Notes: generated from the sequence alone by a model not told the origin. A stretch of 64,000 nt of DNA from an uncultured Bacillaceae bacterium (GCA_937925695.1 CALAMD010000055.1:1-64000), one strand, 5' to 3'. Positions 34,268 to 43,837 are shown, counted from the first letter of the stretch. Made by a program: numbers and translations.

Positions 34268-35446
34268 ATGGGACAAGCAAAATGGCTAATCATATTGATC
34301 ATCATTTTTGTTTTGTTACCAGAAAGTGGGCTTTCTAGTGCTACCTCTTCAATTGATGAAGAATTAGTGAATAATGAAATGGCTGATGATCTATCATTAC
34401 ATGAAGTCAATGGATATTGGGTGGAAATTGCTGATGAATATGGTGGTTTTATCCCTGAGCTAAGGAAAGGATCACTAATCGACTGGATTAAAAACAATCG
34501 TCAAATTTCTGTTAAAGAACTCGTTCTCGGTTTTATCTCTTATTTATTTTCAGAACTAATCGTAAATGGAAAATTATTAGGGATGTTAATGATGTTGACG
34601 ATATTTTCCAATTTACTGCAAACAATGAGCGGTGCTTTTGATAAAACAACTGTGAGTAAAGTTGCCTATTTTGTCGTCTATACAATTCTTATTTACCTAG
34701 CCATGAACAGTTTTTTCGCAGTGTTTTCTTATACACGAGACACGATTGACATGATGAGCGGTTTTATGATTGCCTTAATTCCATTAGTCCTTGGTTTGAT
34801 GGCCACATTTGGGCATTTACTCACTGTCTCATTTTTTCATCCGATCGTTATATTTTTAATACAATCTAGTGGACTTGTTGTATCCAAAATAGTGTTACCG
34901 TTGTTACTTTTATCAGCTATTTTGATTATCGGTACGAGCATTAATAACAATATGCAAGTAACTCATTTAGCGAATTTAATTAAAACAATCAGTATTGGCA
35001 TGTTAGCGGCATTTTTGACCATTTTTCTCGGCGTGATGTCGATTCAAGGAGCAGTTAGTGCAATTCAAGATGGTGTTGCCATGAAAACAACGAAATTTAT
35101 TACCGGAAATTTTATTCCCGTCATTGGTAGGACCTTTACTGATGCTACAGATACCATTTTAAGTGCATCATTATTATTAAAAAATGCTGTAGGTGTTGTC
35201 GGGGTGATCATGATCATATTAATTGCTCTATTTCCAGCGGTTAAAATATTAGCCCTTGGCCTCATATATAAAATTGCTGCTGCTGTTTTACAGCCAATAG
35301 GTGATGGGCCGATCATTGATTGCTTACATACGATAAGTCAGTATATATTTTATACTTTAGCTTGTTTATTAGTTATCACATTAATGTTCTTCTTAACCAT
35401 TGTGATTATCGTTGTTGCGAGTAATGTGACCTTGTTACTTAGGTAG
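34268..35446 (+). CDS. spoIIIAE: Stage III sporulation protein AE
   Basis: 392-aa polytopic membrane protein, predicted to form the core transmembrane channel. A signal-like segment is at about 4-22, an outer loop follows to about 85, then about seven membrane segments. A GTG at 34250 is in frame, but GAAGGGAG is placed 8 nt before ATG 34268. Motif A-V-S-A-I-Q-D-G-V-A-M-K-T-T-K-F is conserved. Confidence 0.92.
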   Translation: MGQAKWLIILIIIFVLLPESGLSSATSSIDEELVNNEMADDLSLHEVNGYWVEIADEYGGFIPELRKGSLIDWIKNNRQISVKELVLGFISYLFSELIVNGKLLGMLMMLTIFSNLLQTMSGAFDKTTVSKVAYFVVYTILIYLAMNSFFAVFSYTRDTIDMMSGFMIALIPLVLGLMATFGHLLTVSFFHPIVIFLIQSSGLVVSKIVLPLLLLSAILIIGTSINNNMQVTHLANLIKTISIGMLAAFLTIFLGVMSIQGAVSAIQDGVAMKTTKFITGNFIPVIGRTFTDATDTILSASLLLKNAVGVVGVIMIILIALFPAVKILALGLIYKIAAAVLQPIGDGPIIDCLHTISQYIFYTLACLLVITLMFFLTIVIIVVASNVTLLLR

Positions 35447-35455
35447 GGATGAAAC

Positions 35456-36064
35456 ATGTCATTCATGATTGAATGGATAACGCAAATTATTATCTTTCTT
35501 TTATTAGCAGCTATTGTTGATCTAATGATACCTGCTAACAAGATGAAGAAGTATGTCAAGTTTGTCTTAGGCTTAATCTTTATGTTGATATTTTTACAAC
35601 CTCTATTTGATCTATTTCGTATCGATTTAGAAAGAGATATAGATGCAACGATGTTTTGGCTGGAACAGGAAATGACTGAAGCATCTTTAGAAAATTTAAC
35701 AAAAATACAAAAAATAGATATACAAGCTACCCAAGATGCATATATTTTAGAACAAATGGCAAATCAACTAGAAGGTATCGCTAATCCTACTTTAATAGAA
35801 GAACATCAAGTAGAAATTACGAAGATCGATTTTCTATTTCATAGTGAAGATGTTACTTATGAAAATTTAGCAGAAATAATTGTTTACCTACAAGCAGTTC
35901 GTCAGAGAGGAGCGGTAATTGAAATAGATGAGGTGATCATTTTAGGAGAAGGAAATAAGGATGAAAAAACACCTGATGATATGCCGATTAAACAATTTTT
36001 AGAAGAAGTATGGGAAATAACTGACAAAAAACTAACAATAAAATGGGAGGGAGGGTCATCTTGA
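35456..36064 (+). CDS. spoIIIAF: Stage III sporulation protein AF
   Basis: 202-aa protein with two N-terminal membrane segments (about 8-25 and 34-51) and a soluble extracellular domain rich in helices. Start ATG 35456, with TAGGGATG upstream. Order and size agree with SpoIIIAF. Confidence 0.88.
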   Translation: MSFMIEWITQIIIFLLLAAIVDLMIPANKMKKYVKFVLGLIFMLIFLQPLFDLFRIDLERDIDATMFWLEQEMTEASLENLTKIQKIDIQATQDAYILEQMANQLEGIANPTLIEEHQVEITKIDFLFHSEDVTYENLAEIIVYLQAVRQRGAVIEIDEVIILGEGNKDEKTPDDMPIKQFLEEVWEITDKKLTIKWEGGSS

Positions 36065-36687
36065 AAGATTTATTTCAAAAGATTTCTCAATTTTTTTCAA
36101 TTAACAATGAACATTCAAAGAAACCACTCTATTTAGTGATTATTGCTACTATTGCCATATTTCTTCTTCTCTTAGGGAATTTATTTTCAGCAAATGATCA
36201 AAAAAAAGCTACTTTAGACCTGCAACGCCCACCGAATGAGAAACCAGAGGAAACAATGAACAAAACAGATCAACAAGATGGTGAAGTCGATATGTTAGAA
36301 GCTAGTTATGAAAAAGACTTACAACAAATGTTAGAAAAAATTCAAGGTGTCTCTGAAGTGGAAGTTATGATCAATTTAGATTCAACCCATGTCCATGTTT
36401 ATGAAAAAAATTTAATTAAAGGTCAGCAAATTACTGATGAAGCTGATAATAATGGTGGCATCAGAAAGGTAGATGATCAAACTGAAGAAACACAAGTAGT
36501 GTTGATCAGACAAGGGGATCAAGAGGTGCCATTATTAATTCAAACAAAGAAACCTGATGTTAGGGGCGTTTTTGTTGTTGCAAAAGGAGTGGACCAGCCG
36601 ACAGTAAAAATGTGGGTTATTGAGGCAGTATCTAAAGTATTAGATGTACCTAGTCATAAGGTTTCGGTCATGCCCAAAAATGAATAG
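36061..36687 (+). CDS. spoIIIAG: Stage III sporulation protein AG (ring-forming)
   Basis: 208-aa bitopic protein: one membrane segment (about 23-41), a linker, then the ring-building domain (E-K-I-Q-G-V-S-E-V-E-V-M-I-N-L) in the intermembrane space. In other species it makes a 30-fold ring. The frame is open from 36043, but GGGAGGGAGG precedes TTG 36061, which overlaps the spoIIIAF stop by 4 nt. Confidence 0.88.
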   Translation: MKDLFQKISQFFSINNEHSKKPLYLVIIATIAIFLLLLGNLFSANDQKKATLDLQRPPNEKPEETMNKTDQQDGEVDMLEASYEKDLQQMLEKIQGVSEVEVMINLDSTHVHVYEKNLIKGQQITDEADNNGGIRKVDDQTEETQVVLIRQGDQEVPLLIQTKKPDVRGVFVVAKGVDQPTVKMWVIEAVSKVLDVPSHKVSVMPKNE

Positions 36688-36699
36688 GAGGATGTTTAC

Positions 36700-37302
36700 A
36701 TGTTAAAGAAACAAACAGTTTGGTTGTTAACGATGTTAAGTCTGATGATCGTCCTAAGCGTATATTACTTATTATCTGATCCTAATGATGATTTTGCTTA
36801 TATTGATGATGGTAAAACTGATTTAGAGGAAACCATCGCTAGTGATCAATCGCAGCAAGAAAATAATGATTCAAATAGTAATCTTGATGATGATCAAGAT
36901 CTGGATCAGGATGAAACGGGTGTTGGTGACATAACAAATATTGGTCGAGACGAACTATTTACGACGATTCGGTTAGAGTTACAAAATGAGCGAAGTATGA
37001 TGAAAAGTAGATATGAAGACATCGTTGCTTCAAGCAGTGCAACGACTGAAGAGAAAAATGAAGCTTTAAATCAAATCAATTCATTAGATCAAATTTCAAC
37101 GAAGGAATCGATCTTACAAAGTACAATTTTATCTTCATCAGATAAATATGAGGATGTCCTCGTTAGGCACGATGAAGATATTGTGTTTGTTCATGTAAGA
37201 ACAGATGAATTATCTGCCCAAGAAGCCAATCACATTATGCAAATGGTCAATGATGAATTTGGACAAATTACGGTGGCAGTTGATTATCAATCGATTCGAT
37301 AA
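36700..37302 (+). CDS. spoIIIAH: Stage III sporulation protein AH (ring-forming, SpoIIQ partner)
   Basis: 200-aa bitopic mother-cell membrane protein, last of the operon; it binds forespore SpoIIQ across the intermembrane space. Membrane segment about 7-24, an Asp/Gln/Asn-rich linker (about 45-72), then the YscJ/FliF-like ring domain (R-S-M-M-K-S-R-Y-E-D, and H-V-R-T-D-E-L). TAGGAGGATG precedes ATG 36700. The acidic linker recalls the one in the gene at 2418-2969. Confidence 0.92.
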   Translation: MLKKQTVWLLTMLSLMIVLSVYYLLSDPNDDFAYIDDGKTDLEETIASDQSQQENNDSNSNLDDDQDLDQDETGVGDITNIGRDELFTTIRLELQNERSMMKSRYEDIVASSSATTEEKNEALNQINSLDQISTKESILQSTILSSSDKYEDVLVRHDEDIVFVHVRTDELSAQEANHIMQMVNDEFGQITVAVDYQSIR

Positions 37303-37328
37303 TCATACACAATTATACACAAATACTT

Positions 37329-37360
37329 AAAATCCGGAATTTGCTCCGGATTTTTGTTTT
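37329..37360 (+). terminator. Terminator after spoIIIAH
   Basis: Stem AAAATCCGGA / TCCGGATTTT with a 6-nt loop and T-rich downstream sequence. Confidence 0.85.
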
Positions 37361-37472
37361 TGTCAATTTATATTCGCAATCTAAATACGAGATTGTTATA
37401 ATGTTTTCAAACAGAAAAACATCAATAGATAAAGCAAATCTTTTGAATTTTGATAATTTAGGTTGATGTTTC

Positions 37473-37502
37473 TTGTCTTTATCACTAAAATATCAATATA
37501 AT
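37473..37502 (+). promoter_or_regulatory. Sigma-A promoter of accBC-yqhY
   Basis: TTGTCT (37473-37478) and consensus TATAAT (37497-37502) with an 18-nt spacer, 44 nt before accB. Confidence 0.7.
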
Positions 37503-37545
37503 ACGTTAAACGTAGGATTAAATAAAGATAGGGTGTGGGATGATA

Positions 37546-38043
37546 ATGCTAAAAATAGAAGAACTACGAGAAATAATAAAAATGATTGATGAATCATCAA
37601 TTCAAGAATTTACGTATGAAAATAACGATATCAAAATAAATATGAAGAAGCCTCAACTTAATCAAATTGAACAGGAGACAAAGGTAACAAAGGAAGTAAA
37701 TAATCAACATAATGAAGTACCTGCAAATGTAAAACAGGCTGAACCAGCATCTGAAGAAACACCTAAAGATAAAGAACCTGATCAACCTCCTCAGGTTAAT
37801 TACGACTATGAAATTGTCTCACCGATGGTTGGTACACTTTACCATGCGCCATCACCAGATAGTGATCCTTATGTAACTGTTGGTAGTAGAGTAACTAAGG
37901 ATTCCATCGTATGTATCGTCGAAGCGATGAAATTATTTAATGAGATCGAAGCAGAAGTAGATGGTGAAATTGTTGAAGTGTTAGTCGAAAATGGTGAATT
38001 AGTAGAATACGGACAACCACTATTTCGAGTGAAGACATTATAA
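37546..38043 (+). CDS. accB: Biotin carboxyl carrier protein of acetyl-CoA carboxylase
   Basis: 165-aa carrier of the biotin group. The N-terminal helix M-L-K-I-E-E-L-R-E-I-I is followed by a Pro/Glu-rich hinge and the biotinyl domain with E-A-M-K-L (lysine about 130) as modification site. Two ATGs (37540 and 37546) follow AGGGTG; the second matches the family N-terminus. Operon with accC. First step in malonyl-CoA and fatty-acid synthesis. Confidence 0.93.
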   Translation: MLKIEELREIIKMIDESSIQEFTYENNDIKINMKKPQLNQIEQETKVTKEVNNQHNEVPANVKQAEPASEETPKDKEPDQPPQVNYDYEIVSPMVGTLYHAPSPDSDPYVTVGSRVTKDSIVCIVEAMKLFNEIEAEVDGEIVEVLVENGELVEYGQPLFRVKTL

Positions 38044-38056
38044 GGGGATGTAATTG

Positions 38057-39412
38057 TTGATCAAAAAGTTATTAATCGCAAATCGAGGAGAGATCGCTGT
38101 CAGAATTATTCGTGCCTGTAAAGAATTAAATATTGAAACAGTAGCCGTATATTCTGAAGCAGATCGAGAATCATTACATGTACAATTAGCAGATGAAGCC
38201 TATTGTATTGGACCGGCATCAAGTACGGAAAGTTATTTGAACTTTGCAAACATTATGAGTGTAGCTACATTAACTGGGGCAGATGCCATCCATCCAGGAT
38301 ATGGTTTCCTGGCGGAAAATCCTGATTTTGCCGAAATATGTAAAGCCTGTCAGGTCATTTTCGTTGGGCCATCTGCAGAAGCAATTCAAAAAATGGGTAC
38401 AAAAGATATTGCCAGAAAAACAATGGAAAAGGTTAATGTTCCCATTGTTCCTGGTTCAAGTGGTATAATAGAAAGTGATCAAGAAGCAATTCAAATTGCT
38501 GAAGAAATAGGATATCCGGTAATTATTAAAGCCACAGCGGGTGGTGGTGGAAAAGGGATCCGGGCCGCAAGAAACAAAGAAGAATTATTAAATGGTATAC
38601 GTATTACTCAAAATGAAGCCGAAACAGCATTTGGTAATCCAGGGGTTTACATTGAAAAATTTATTGAAGATTTTTCCCATGTAGAGATCCAAATTTTGGC
38701 GGATCAATTTGGTAATGTCATCCACCTTGGTGAAAGAGATTGTACAATTCAGCGAAGATTACAAAAACTAATCGAGGAGACACCTTCACCAGCGATTACC
38801 GAAGAAATTCGCCAACAAATGGGAGCAGCAGCAATTAAAGCAGCGCAAGCAGTCGATTACGTAGGTGCTGGTACCGTCGAATTTATCTTCGATCGCCGAA
38901 ACCAACAGTTCTATTTTATGGAGATGAACACAAGGATTCAGGTTGAGCATCCTATTACCGAAATGGTTACTGGTGTCGATTTAGTCAAAGAACAAATTAG
39001 AATTGCTAATGGCGAGAAATTATCAATCAAACAGGAAGATGTTAGGATTAATGGATGGGCAATCGAATGCCGGATTAATGCTGAAAATCCTTTTAAAAAC
39101 TTTTTACCATCACCTGGAAAAATTGATTTATACTTGCCACCAGGCGGTAATGGTGTTCGCATTGATTCAGCTGCTTATACTGGTTATCAAATACCACCCT
39201 TTTATGATTCCATGATCGCCAAAGTTATTACCCATGGGGCTACGCGCGATGAAGCTATTCGTCGTATGAAGCGAGCATTGGATGAGTTTATTATTGAAGG
39301 CATTCATACAACCATCCCATTTCATCAGATGATTTTGGAAAATGATGAGTTTATTAAAGGAGATTTTAATACGAATTTTTTAAAAGAATCATCTTTCCTA
39401 AAGGCCGAGTAA
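38057..39412 (+). CDS. accC: Biotin carboxylase subunit of acetyl-CoA carboxylase
   Basis: Carboxylates the biotin of AccB using ATP and bicarbonate. ATP-grasp enzyme; glycine loop T-A-G-G-G-G-K-G-I-R, H-L-G-E-R-D-C, and M-E-M-N-T-R-I-Q-V-E-H-P are visible. 451 aa. Two TTG codons in tandem (38054, 38057) follow AAGGGGAT; MIKKLLIANRG from the second is usual. 11 nt separate it from accB. accDA, the carboxyltransferase, lies elsewhere as usual. Confidence 0.95.
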   Translation: MIKKLLIANRGEIAVRIIRACKELNIETVAVYSEADRESLHVQLADEAYCIGPASSTESYLNFANIMSVATLTGADAIHPGYGFLAENPDFAEICKACQVIFVGPSAEAIQKMGTKDIARKTMEKVNVPIVPGSSGIIESDQEAIQIAEEIGYPVIIKATAGGGGKGIRAARNKEELLNGIRITQNEAETAFGNPGVYIEKFIEDFSHVEIQILADQFGNVIHLGERDCTIQRRLQKLIEETPSPAITEEIRQQMGAAAIKAAQAVDYVGAGTVEFIFDRRNQQFYFMEMNTRIQVEHPITEMVTGVDLVKEQIRIANGEKLSIKQEDVRINGWAIECRINAENPFKNFLPSPGKIDLYLPPGGNGVRIDSAAYTGYQIPPFYDSMIAKVITHGATRDEAIRRMKRALDEFIIEGIHTTIPFHQMILENDEFIKGDFNTNFLKESSFLKAE

Positions 39413-39448
39413 GTGGCCTAGTCCTCAACATTACAAAGGAGTGATAAG

Positions 39449-39829
39449 ATGGCTAAACAAATATTAAACGTTAGCGAAAATACTGAATTAGGAAAAATAG
39501 AAATTGCCCCTGAGGTGATTGAAGTCATCACCGGGATTGCTGCCTCTGAGGTAGAAGGCATTTCGGAAATGCGTGGTAGTTTTGCCTCTGATGTCGTTGA
39601 GCGATTTGGTAAGAAATCCCACGGAAAAGGTGTTAAAGTTGAGCTAACTGAAGATGGCATTGCCATAGATCTATATGTGGTCATTAAATTTGGTGTTTCC
39701 ATTCCTAAAGTAGCGGAAATGTTACAAACAAATATTAGACAATCATTAAAAAATATGACTGCTCTTGATACGAAGGAAATAAATGTTCACGTAGTAGGTA
39801 TCCAAATGGATCAGAGTAGTGATGAATAA
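39449..39829 (+). CDS. yqhY: Asp23/Gls24 family protein YqhY
   Basis: 126-aa cytoplasmic protein of the DUF322 group (E-V-I-E-V-I-T-G-I-A-A-S-E-V-E-G, later V-V-I-K-F-G-V). It sits next to accBC in most Bacillaceae and, in B. subtilis, its loss disturbs acetyl-CoA carboxylase and lipid homeostasis. AAAGGAG precedes ATG 39449; 36 nt behind accC. Confidence 0.9.
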   Translation: MAKQILNVSENTELGKIEIAPEVIEVITGIAASEVEGISEMRGSFASDVVERFGKKSHGKGVKVELTEDGIAIDLYVVIKFGVSIPKVAEMLQTNIRQSLKNMTALDTKEINVHVVGIQMDQSSDE

Positions 39830-39834
39830 TTTAT

Positions 39835-39866
39835 AGGTCAAAAGAATTTATTCTTTTGACCTTCAT
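39835..39866 (+). terminator. Possible terminator between yqhY and nusB
   Basis: Stem AGGTCAAAAGAA / TTCTTTTGACCT with a short loop. The following T tract is weak, so partial read-through into nusB is likely. Confidence 0.55.
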
Positions 39867-39965
39867 TTCTGAAAACAAATGATGGTGTTCATTTATTCAT
39901 GGGGGTTGGAAGATCGTTTTCACCAAATTCAACATACAAGGAATAGTAATAAAGGAGAAAATCTC

Positions 39966-40346
39966 ATGAATCGTCGAACAGCTAGAGAAAAAGCAGTACA
40001 AATTCTATTTCAAATTGACATGAATGAAAATGATTTAACAAAGACTATGCAGATGGTTTTAGGTGATGAGGACGTAAACCCATTTTTACATGTACTCGTG
40101 GATGGAGTTATCGCAAATCGGCATGAAATAGATCAACTCATTGGAGAAAATCTAGATCATTGGTCGTTTGAAAGAATTGCTCTTGTGGAAAAAACGATCT
40201 TACGTATTGCGACCTTTGAAATGAAATACCTTGATGATATACCTGAAACAGTCTCAATAGATGAAGCTGTCGAACTCGCTAAAAAGTTCGGTGATACTAA
40301 ATCAGGGAAGTTTGTTAATGGGGTCCTTTCGAAAATGATTAAATAA
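39966..40346 (+). CDS. nusB: Transcription antitermination factor NusB
   Basis: 126-aa RNA-binding protein acting with NusE in rRNA antitermination. M-N-R-R-T-A-R-E-K-A-V-Q-I-L-F-Q is the typical N-terminus and the end F-G-D-T-K-S-G-K-F-V-N-G-V-L is the typical C-terminal motif. The frame is open from 39879, but AAAGGAGAA just before ATG 39966 is decisive. 13 nt before folD. Confidence 0.93.
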   Translation: MNRRTAREKAVQILFQIDMNENDLTKTMQMVLGDEDVNPFLHVLVDGVIANRHEIDQLIGENLDHWSFERIALVEKTILRIATFEMKYLDDIPETVSIDEAVELAKKFGDTKSGKFVNGVLSKMIK

Positions 40347-40359
40347 GAAGGTGTAGCTT

Positions 40360-41211
40360 ATGTCAGCAAAAATTATTGATGGCAAATCAATTGCAAAGAT
40401 GCTAAGAGAAGAAATGGTAAAAGAGGTTAGTCTATTAAAAGAACAAGGATTAACCCCACATTTATCAGTAATTCTCGTAGGTAACCATCCAGCTTCGCTA
40501 TCATATGTAAAGGGAAAAGAAAAGGCGGCCACTGAAATCGGTCTATCTTCTAAAATCATTCGCTTACCAGAAAACACCACTGAAGAAGAGTTATTACAAA
40601 CGATTGATAACTTGAATCAAGATCAAGCAGTCCATGGTATTTTAGTTCAATTACCATTACCGGATCATATACAGGAACTACGAATCATCGAAGCGATTGA
40701 TCCAGCTAAAGATGTTGATGGTTTCCATCCGATTAACATAGGCAGAATGATGACAAATCAAGATACATTATTGCCTTGCACACCCTATGGGATATTAAAG
40801 ATGCTTCAGGCTGAAAATATTGATCCTGCAGGTAAACATGTTGTCATCGTTGGTCGTAGTAATATTGTTGGTAAACCAGTTGGTCAATTATTATTAAATG
40901 AAGATGCAACAGTTACATATTGTCATTCAAAAACAACCAACTTATCAGAAATAACCTCCCAAGCAGATATTCTTATTGTGGCGACAGGTGTTGCAAATAT
41001 GATTCATGATGAGCATCTTAAAGAGCAAGCTGTTGTCATTGACGTGGGCATTAACCGACTTGATGATGGTACGTTAACCGGGGATGTGGATTTTGAACGA
41101 GCGAAAATAAAAGCCTCACATATTACCCCTGTTCCAGGTGGCGTTGGTCCCATGACGATTACGATGTTAATGCATAATACGATAAAGGCTGCTAAAGGAT
41201 TGGCCAAATAA
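40360..41211 (+). CDS. folD: Bifunctional methylenetetrahydrofolate dehydrogenase/cyclohydrolase
   Basis: 283 aa. Interconverts methylene-, methenyl- and formyl-tetrahydrofolate with NADP. S-Y-V-K-G-K-E-K (catalytic Lys), Q-L-P-L-P, the G-R-S-N-I-V-G-K-P cofactor motif and P-V-P-G-G-V-G-P-M-T are all seen. Start ATG 40360; stop overlaps the xseA start by 1 nt (TAATG). Confidence 0.95.
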   Translation: MSAKIIDGKSIAKMLREEMVKEVSLLKEQGLTPHLSVILVGNHPASLSYVKGKEKAATEIGLSSKIIRLPENTTEEELLQTIDNLNQDQAVHGILVQLPLPDHIQELRIIEAIDPAKDVDGFHPINIGRMMTNQDTLLPCTPYGILKMLQAENIDPAGKHVVIVGRSNIVGKPVGQLLLNEDATVTYCHSKTTNLSEITSQADILIVATGVANMIHDEHLKEQAVVIDVGINRLDDGTLTGDVDFERAKIKASHITPVPGGVGPMTITMLMHNTIKAAKGLAK

Positions 41212-42560
41212 TGACGAATCGATATTTAACCGTATCTGCTTTGACCAAGTACATTAAACGTAAAATGGAAACAGATCATCATTTAAGAGATGTTTGGCTA
41301 AAAGGTGAAATTTCAAATTTTAAACATCATAATCGCGGACATATGTACTTAACGATTAAGGATGAGCAATCGCGAATACAAGCTGTGATGTTTGCTAGCC
41401 AAAATCGTCGGTTAACTTTTATGCCTGAAGATGGCATGCATGTGCTTATTAGAGGAGAAATTAGTGTTTATGAACCCTATGGCCAATATCAATTATATAT
41501 CCACCAAATGGAACCTGATGGTCTTGGATCCCTATATTTAGCCTTTGAACAACTGAAAGAAAAACTCTCAAAACAAGGATACTTTGATGAAAAACATAAA
41601 AGAGCTATCCCTACTTATCCAAAACATATTGGCTTGGTCACTTCTCCAACAAGTGCGGCCGTAAGAGACATGATCACAACAATTAAGCGGCGTTTTCCGA
41701 TTACAAGGATAACGATCATTCCAGCTATTGTCCAAGGTGAGCAAGGACCAGAATCAATTGTTCAAGGGATTGAAAAAGCGAATCAATTAGGAATATTCGA
41801 TGTTCTCATTGTTGGTCGTGGTGGTGGATCAATTGAAGAATTATGGTGTTTCAATGACGAGCGAGTAGCGATGGCCATATTTCATTCTAAGATACCTGTG
41901 ATATCGGCTGTAGGTCATGAAACAGATATAACCATAAGTGACTTTATTGCTGATCATCGGGCAGCAACACCAACTGGGGCTGCAGAAATTGCGGTACCTT
42001 CCCAAGTTGAGTTAATGGATAAACTAATGACCATGCGACGATCCATTCAGCATATGGTCCACAGTAGGGTGAAAAATTATCAAAATCACCTCATTAGGTT
42101 AAAACAATCTTATGCCTTTCGATATCCAGATCAATTAATTAAACAAAAAAATCAAGAGTTAGACCAAATAACCGATCGAATGGATAAAGCACTCACACAA
42201 CATCATCAAGTGAACAAAGATAAATATCAATCTTTACATAGGCAACTAAAGGCACATCATCCTGAAGCGAAATTAAAGCAAGCGATTGAAAAAACGACTT
42301 TCCTCCACCAACGCCTATCCCGTCATCTTGACCAACTAATGGAATTGAGAAAACGTCAGTTAGTTTTTATGATGGAAAAGTTAACCTTGCTTAATCCATT
42401 AGAAATCATGAAACGTGGTTACGCCATTCCTTACCATGAGAGTGGAAAAATTGTGACCTCAACAACTGAGGTGACTAAAGAGGATTTCTTGAAAATAAAA
42501 GTACGTGATGGTGATATTCATTGCCAAGTGTTAGAGGTAAAGGAGAATGAAAATGTCTAA
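41211..42560 (+). CDS. xseA: Exodeoxyribonuclease VII large subunit
   Basis: 449 aa, single-strand DNA exonuclease with XseB. N-terminal OB fold (about 5-100), catalytic domain with V-G-R-G-G-G-S-I-E-E-L-W-C-F-N-D and G-H-E-T-D-I-T, then long helices (about 285-390) that arrange the small subunits. Start ATG overlaps folD stop. Confidence 0.94.
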   Translation: MTNRYLTVSALTKYIKRKMETDHHLRDVWLKGEISNFKHHNRGHMYLTIKDEQSRIQAVMFASQNRRLTFMPEDGMHVLIRGEISVYEPYGQYQLYIHQMEPDGLGSLYLAFEQLKEKLSKQGYFDEKHKRAIPTYPKHIGLVTSPTSAAVRDMITTIKRRFPITRITIIPAIVQGEQGPESIVQGIEKANQLGIFDVLIVGRGGGSIEELWCFNDERVAMAIFHSKIPVISAVGHETDITISDFIADHRAATPTGAAEIAVPSQVELMDKLMTMRRSIQHMVHSRVKNYQNHLIRLKQSYAFRYPDQLIKQKNQELDQITDRMDKALTQHHQVNKDKYQSLHRQLKAHHPEAKLKQAIEKTTFLHQRLSRHLDQLMELRKRQLVFMMEKLTLLNPLEIMKRGYAIPYHESGKIVTSTTEVTKEDFLKIKVRDGDIHCQVLEVKENENV

Positions 42561-42789
42561 TGACAATGAATTGTCTTTTGAAGAAGCAATGGAAAAGTTA
42601 GAAGACATTGTGGATACGTTAGAAGAAGGTAATATCCCTTTAGAAAAAGCGATTAATTATTATCAAGAGGGAATGAAGTTATCAAAATTATGTCATGATA
42701 AATTAACAAATGTACAAGAACAAATGGTTCAAATTATGAATGAGCAAGGTGAATTAGAATTGTTCGATCTCCAGGAGGAAGATTCATAG
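42553..42789 (+). CDS. xseB: Exodeoxyribonuclease VII small subunit
   Basis: 78-aa helical hairpin protein: S-F-E-E-A-M-E-K-L-E-D-I-V and L-E-K-A-I-N-Y-Y-Q-E-G-M are typical. AAAGGAG sits before both ATG 42547 and ATG 42553; the second spacing is better. Overlaps the xseA end by 8 nt and the ispA start by 1 nt. Confidence 0.93.
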   Translation: MSNDNELSFEEAMEKLEDIVDTLEEGNIPLEKAINYYQEGMKLSKLCHDKLTNVQEQMVQIMNEQGELELFDLQEEDS

Positions 42790-43673
42790 TGAGTGACAGT
42801 CTAACGAAATACTTTGATGATTATAAAAACTTGATTAATGATCTATTAGTGAGGGAAATTAAAAAAATATCGATTCCCAATCAATTGAAAGACTCCATGC
42901 TATATTCTATTCAAGCTGGTGGCAAAAGAATTAGGCCAATTTTACTCATTGCGAGTAATGAAGCCTATGAACATCATTTAGAGAAAACTCTTTCATCTGC
43001 TGTAGCTTTAGAAATGATACACACTTATTCATTAATTCATGATGATTTACCAGCAATGGATGATGATGATTATCGACGAGGTCAATTAACGAACCATAAA
43101 GCCTTCAATGAGGCGACGGCTATATTAGCTGGTGACGCACTATTAACATATAGTTTTGAATTAATCGCTGACGACCCAAACCTTACCGCTCATGAAAAAA
43201 TAACCTTAATCAAATTATTATCTGAAAAAAGTGGACCTAAGGGAATGGTCGCCGGGCAAATTCTTGACATTGAATCAGAAAACAAATCGATACCTTTAGA
43301 AACTTTAGAAGAGATTCATCGATTGAAAACCGGTGAGTTATTAACCTTTGCGGTAATAGCAGGTGCATTTTTAGGAAAAGCAACCGAAGAACAACTTAAG
43401 CATTTAGAAACTTATTCATATTATTTAGGACTTATTTTTCAATTACAAGATGATTTACTTGATGTATATGGTGATGAACAAAAATTAGGTAAACCCGTCG
43501 GCAGTGATGAAAGTAAGGAAAAAAATACATATCCTAAATTACTTGGCTTAGAAGGAACGAAGCAAAAAATGCAGGATTATGTTGCCAAGGCTAAGGCAGC
43601 CTTAAACAATGCCAATGCTTCAGAGAGTAAATTACTAGCAATCACTGACTATTTAACAACAAGAGATCATTAA
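42789..43673 (+). CDS. ispA: Farnesyl (polyprenyl) diphosphate synthase
   Basis: 294-aa prenyltransferase. First Asp-rich motif D-D-L-P-A-M-D-D-D-D-Y-R-R-G and second D-D-L-L-D are present. GTG start at 42789 overlaps the xseB TAG. In B. subtilis it is followed by dxs; here dxs is missing and a structured intergenic region follows. Makes farnesyl diphosphate for undecaprenol and menaquinone. Confidence 0.92.
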   Translation: MSDSLTKYFDDYKNLINDLLVREIKKISIPNQLKDSMLYSIQAGGKRIRPILLIASNEAYEHHLEKTLSSAVALEMIHTYSLIHDDLPAMDDDDYRRGQLTNHKAFNEATAILAGDALLTYSFELIADDPNLTAHEKITLIKLLSEKSGPKGMVAGQILDIESENKSIPLETLEEIHRLKTGELLTFAVIAGAFLGKATEEQLKHLETYSYYLGLIFQLQDDLLDVYGDEQKLGKPVGSDESKEKNTYPKLLGLEGTKQKMQDYVAKAKAALNNANASESKLLAITDYLTTRDH

Positions 43674-43718
43674 TAAGAATAGAATTAGATTTTTTTCTTT
43701 GCTTATGCTACTATTTAG

Positions 43719-43837
43719 TTATTAAGCACCTTAGCTCTTACTAAGGGCTAATGTTTTCCAAGCATTTTTATTAAGCTTTTTATAAAGCTTAATAATGATC
43801 TTGCCGTTATCACGTTTCTGTGTTAGCGGCTTTTTTT
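43719..43837 (+). ncRNA. Structured intergenic RNA region ending in a terminator
   Basis: Three hairpins occur in a row: TTAGCTCTTACTAAGGGCTAA (43731-43751), a perfect 10-bp stem with ATTAAGCTTT / AAAGCTTAAT (43770-43793), and GCCGTTATCAC / GTGTTAGCGGC (43803-43830) followed by seven T residues. The motif TTATTAAGC occurs twice (43719-43727, 43768-43776), and either copy can pair with GCTTAATAA (43787-43795), so alternative folds are possible. It could end the ispA transcript, act as a leader for tlyA-ahrC-recN, or be a small RNA. I do not recognise a known riboswitch. Confidence 0.4.
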
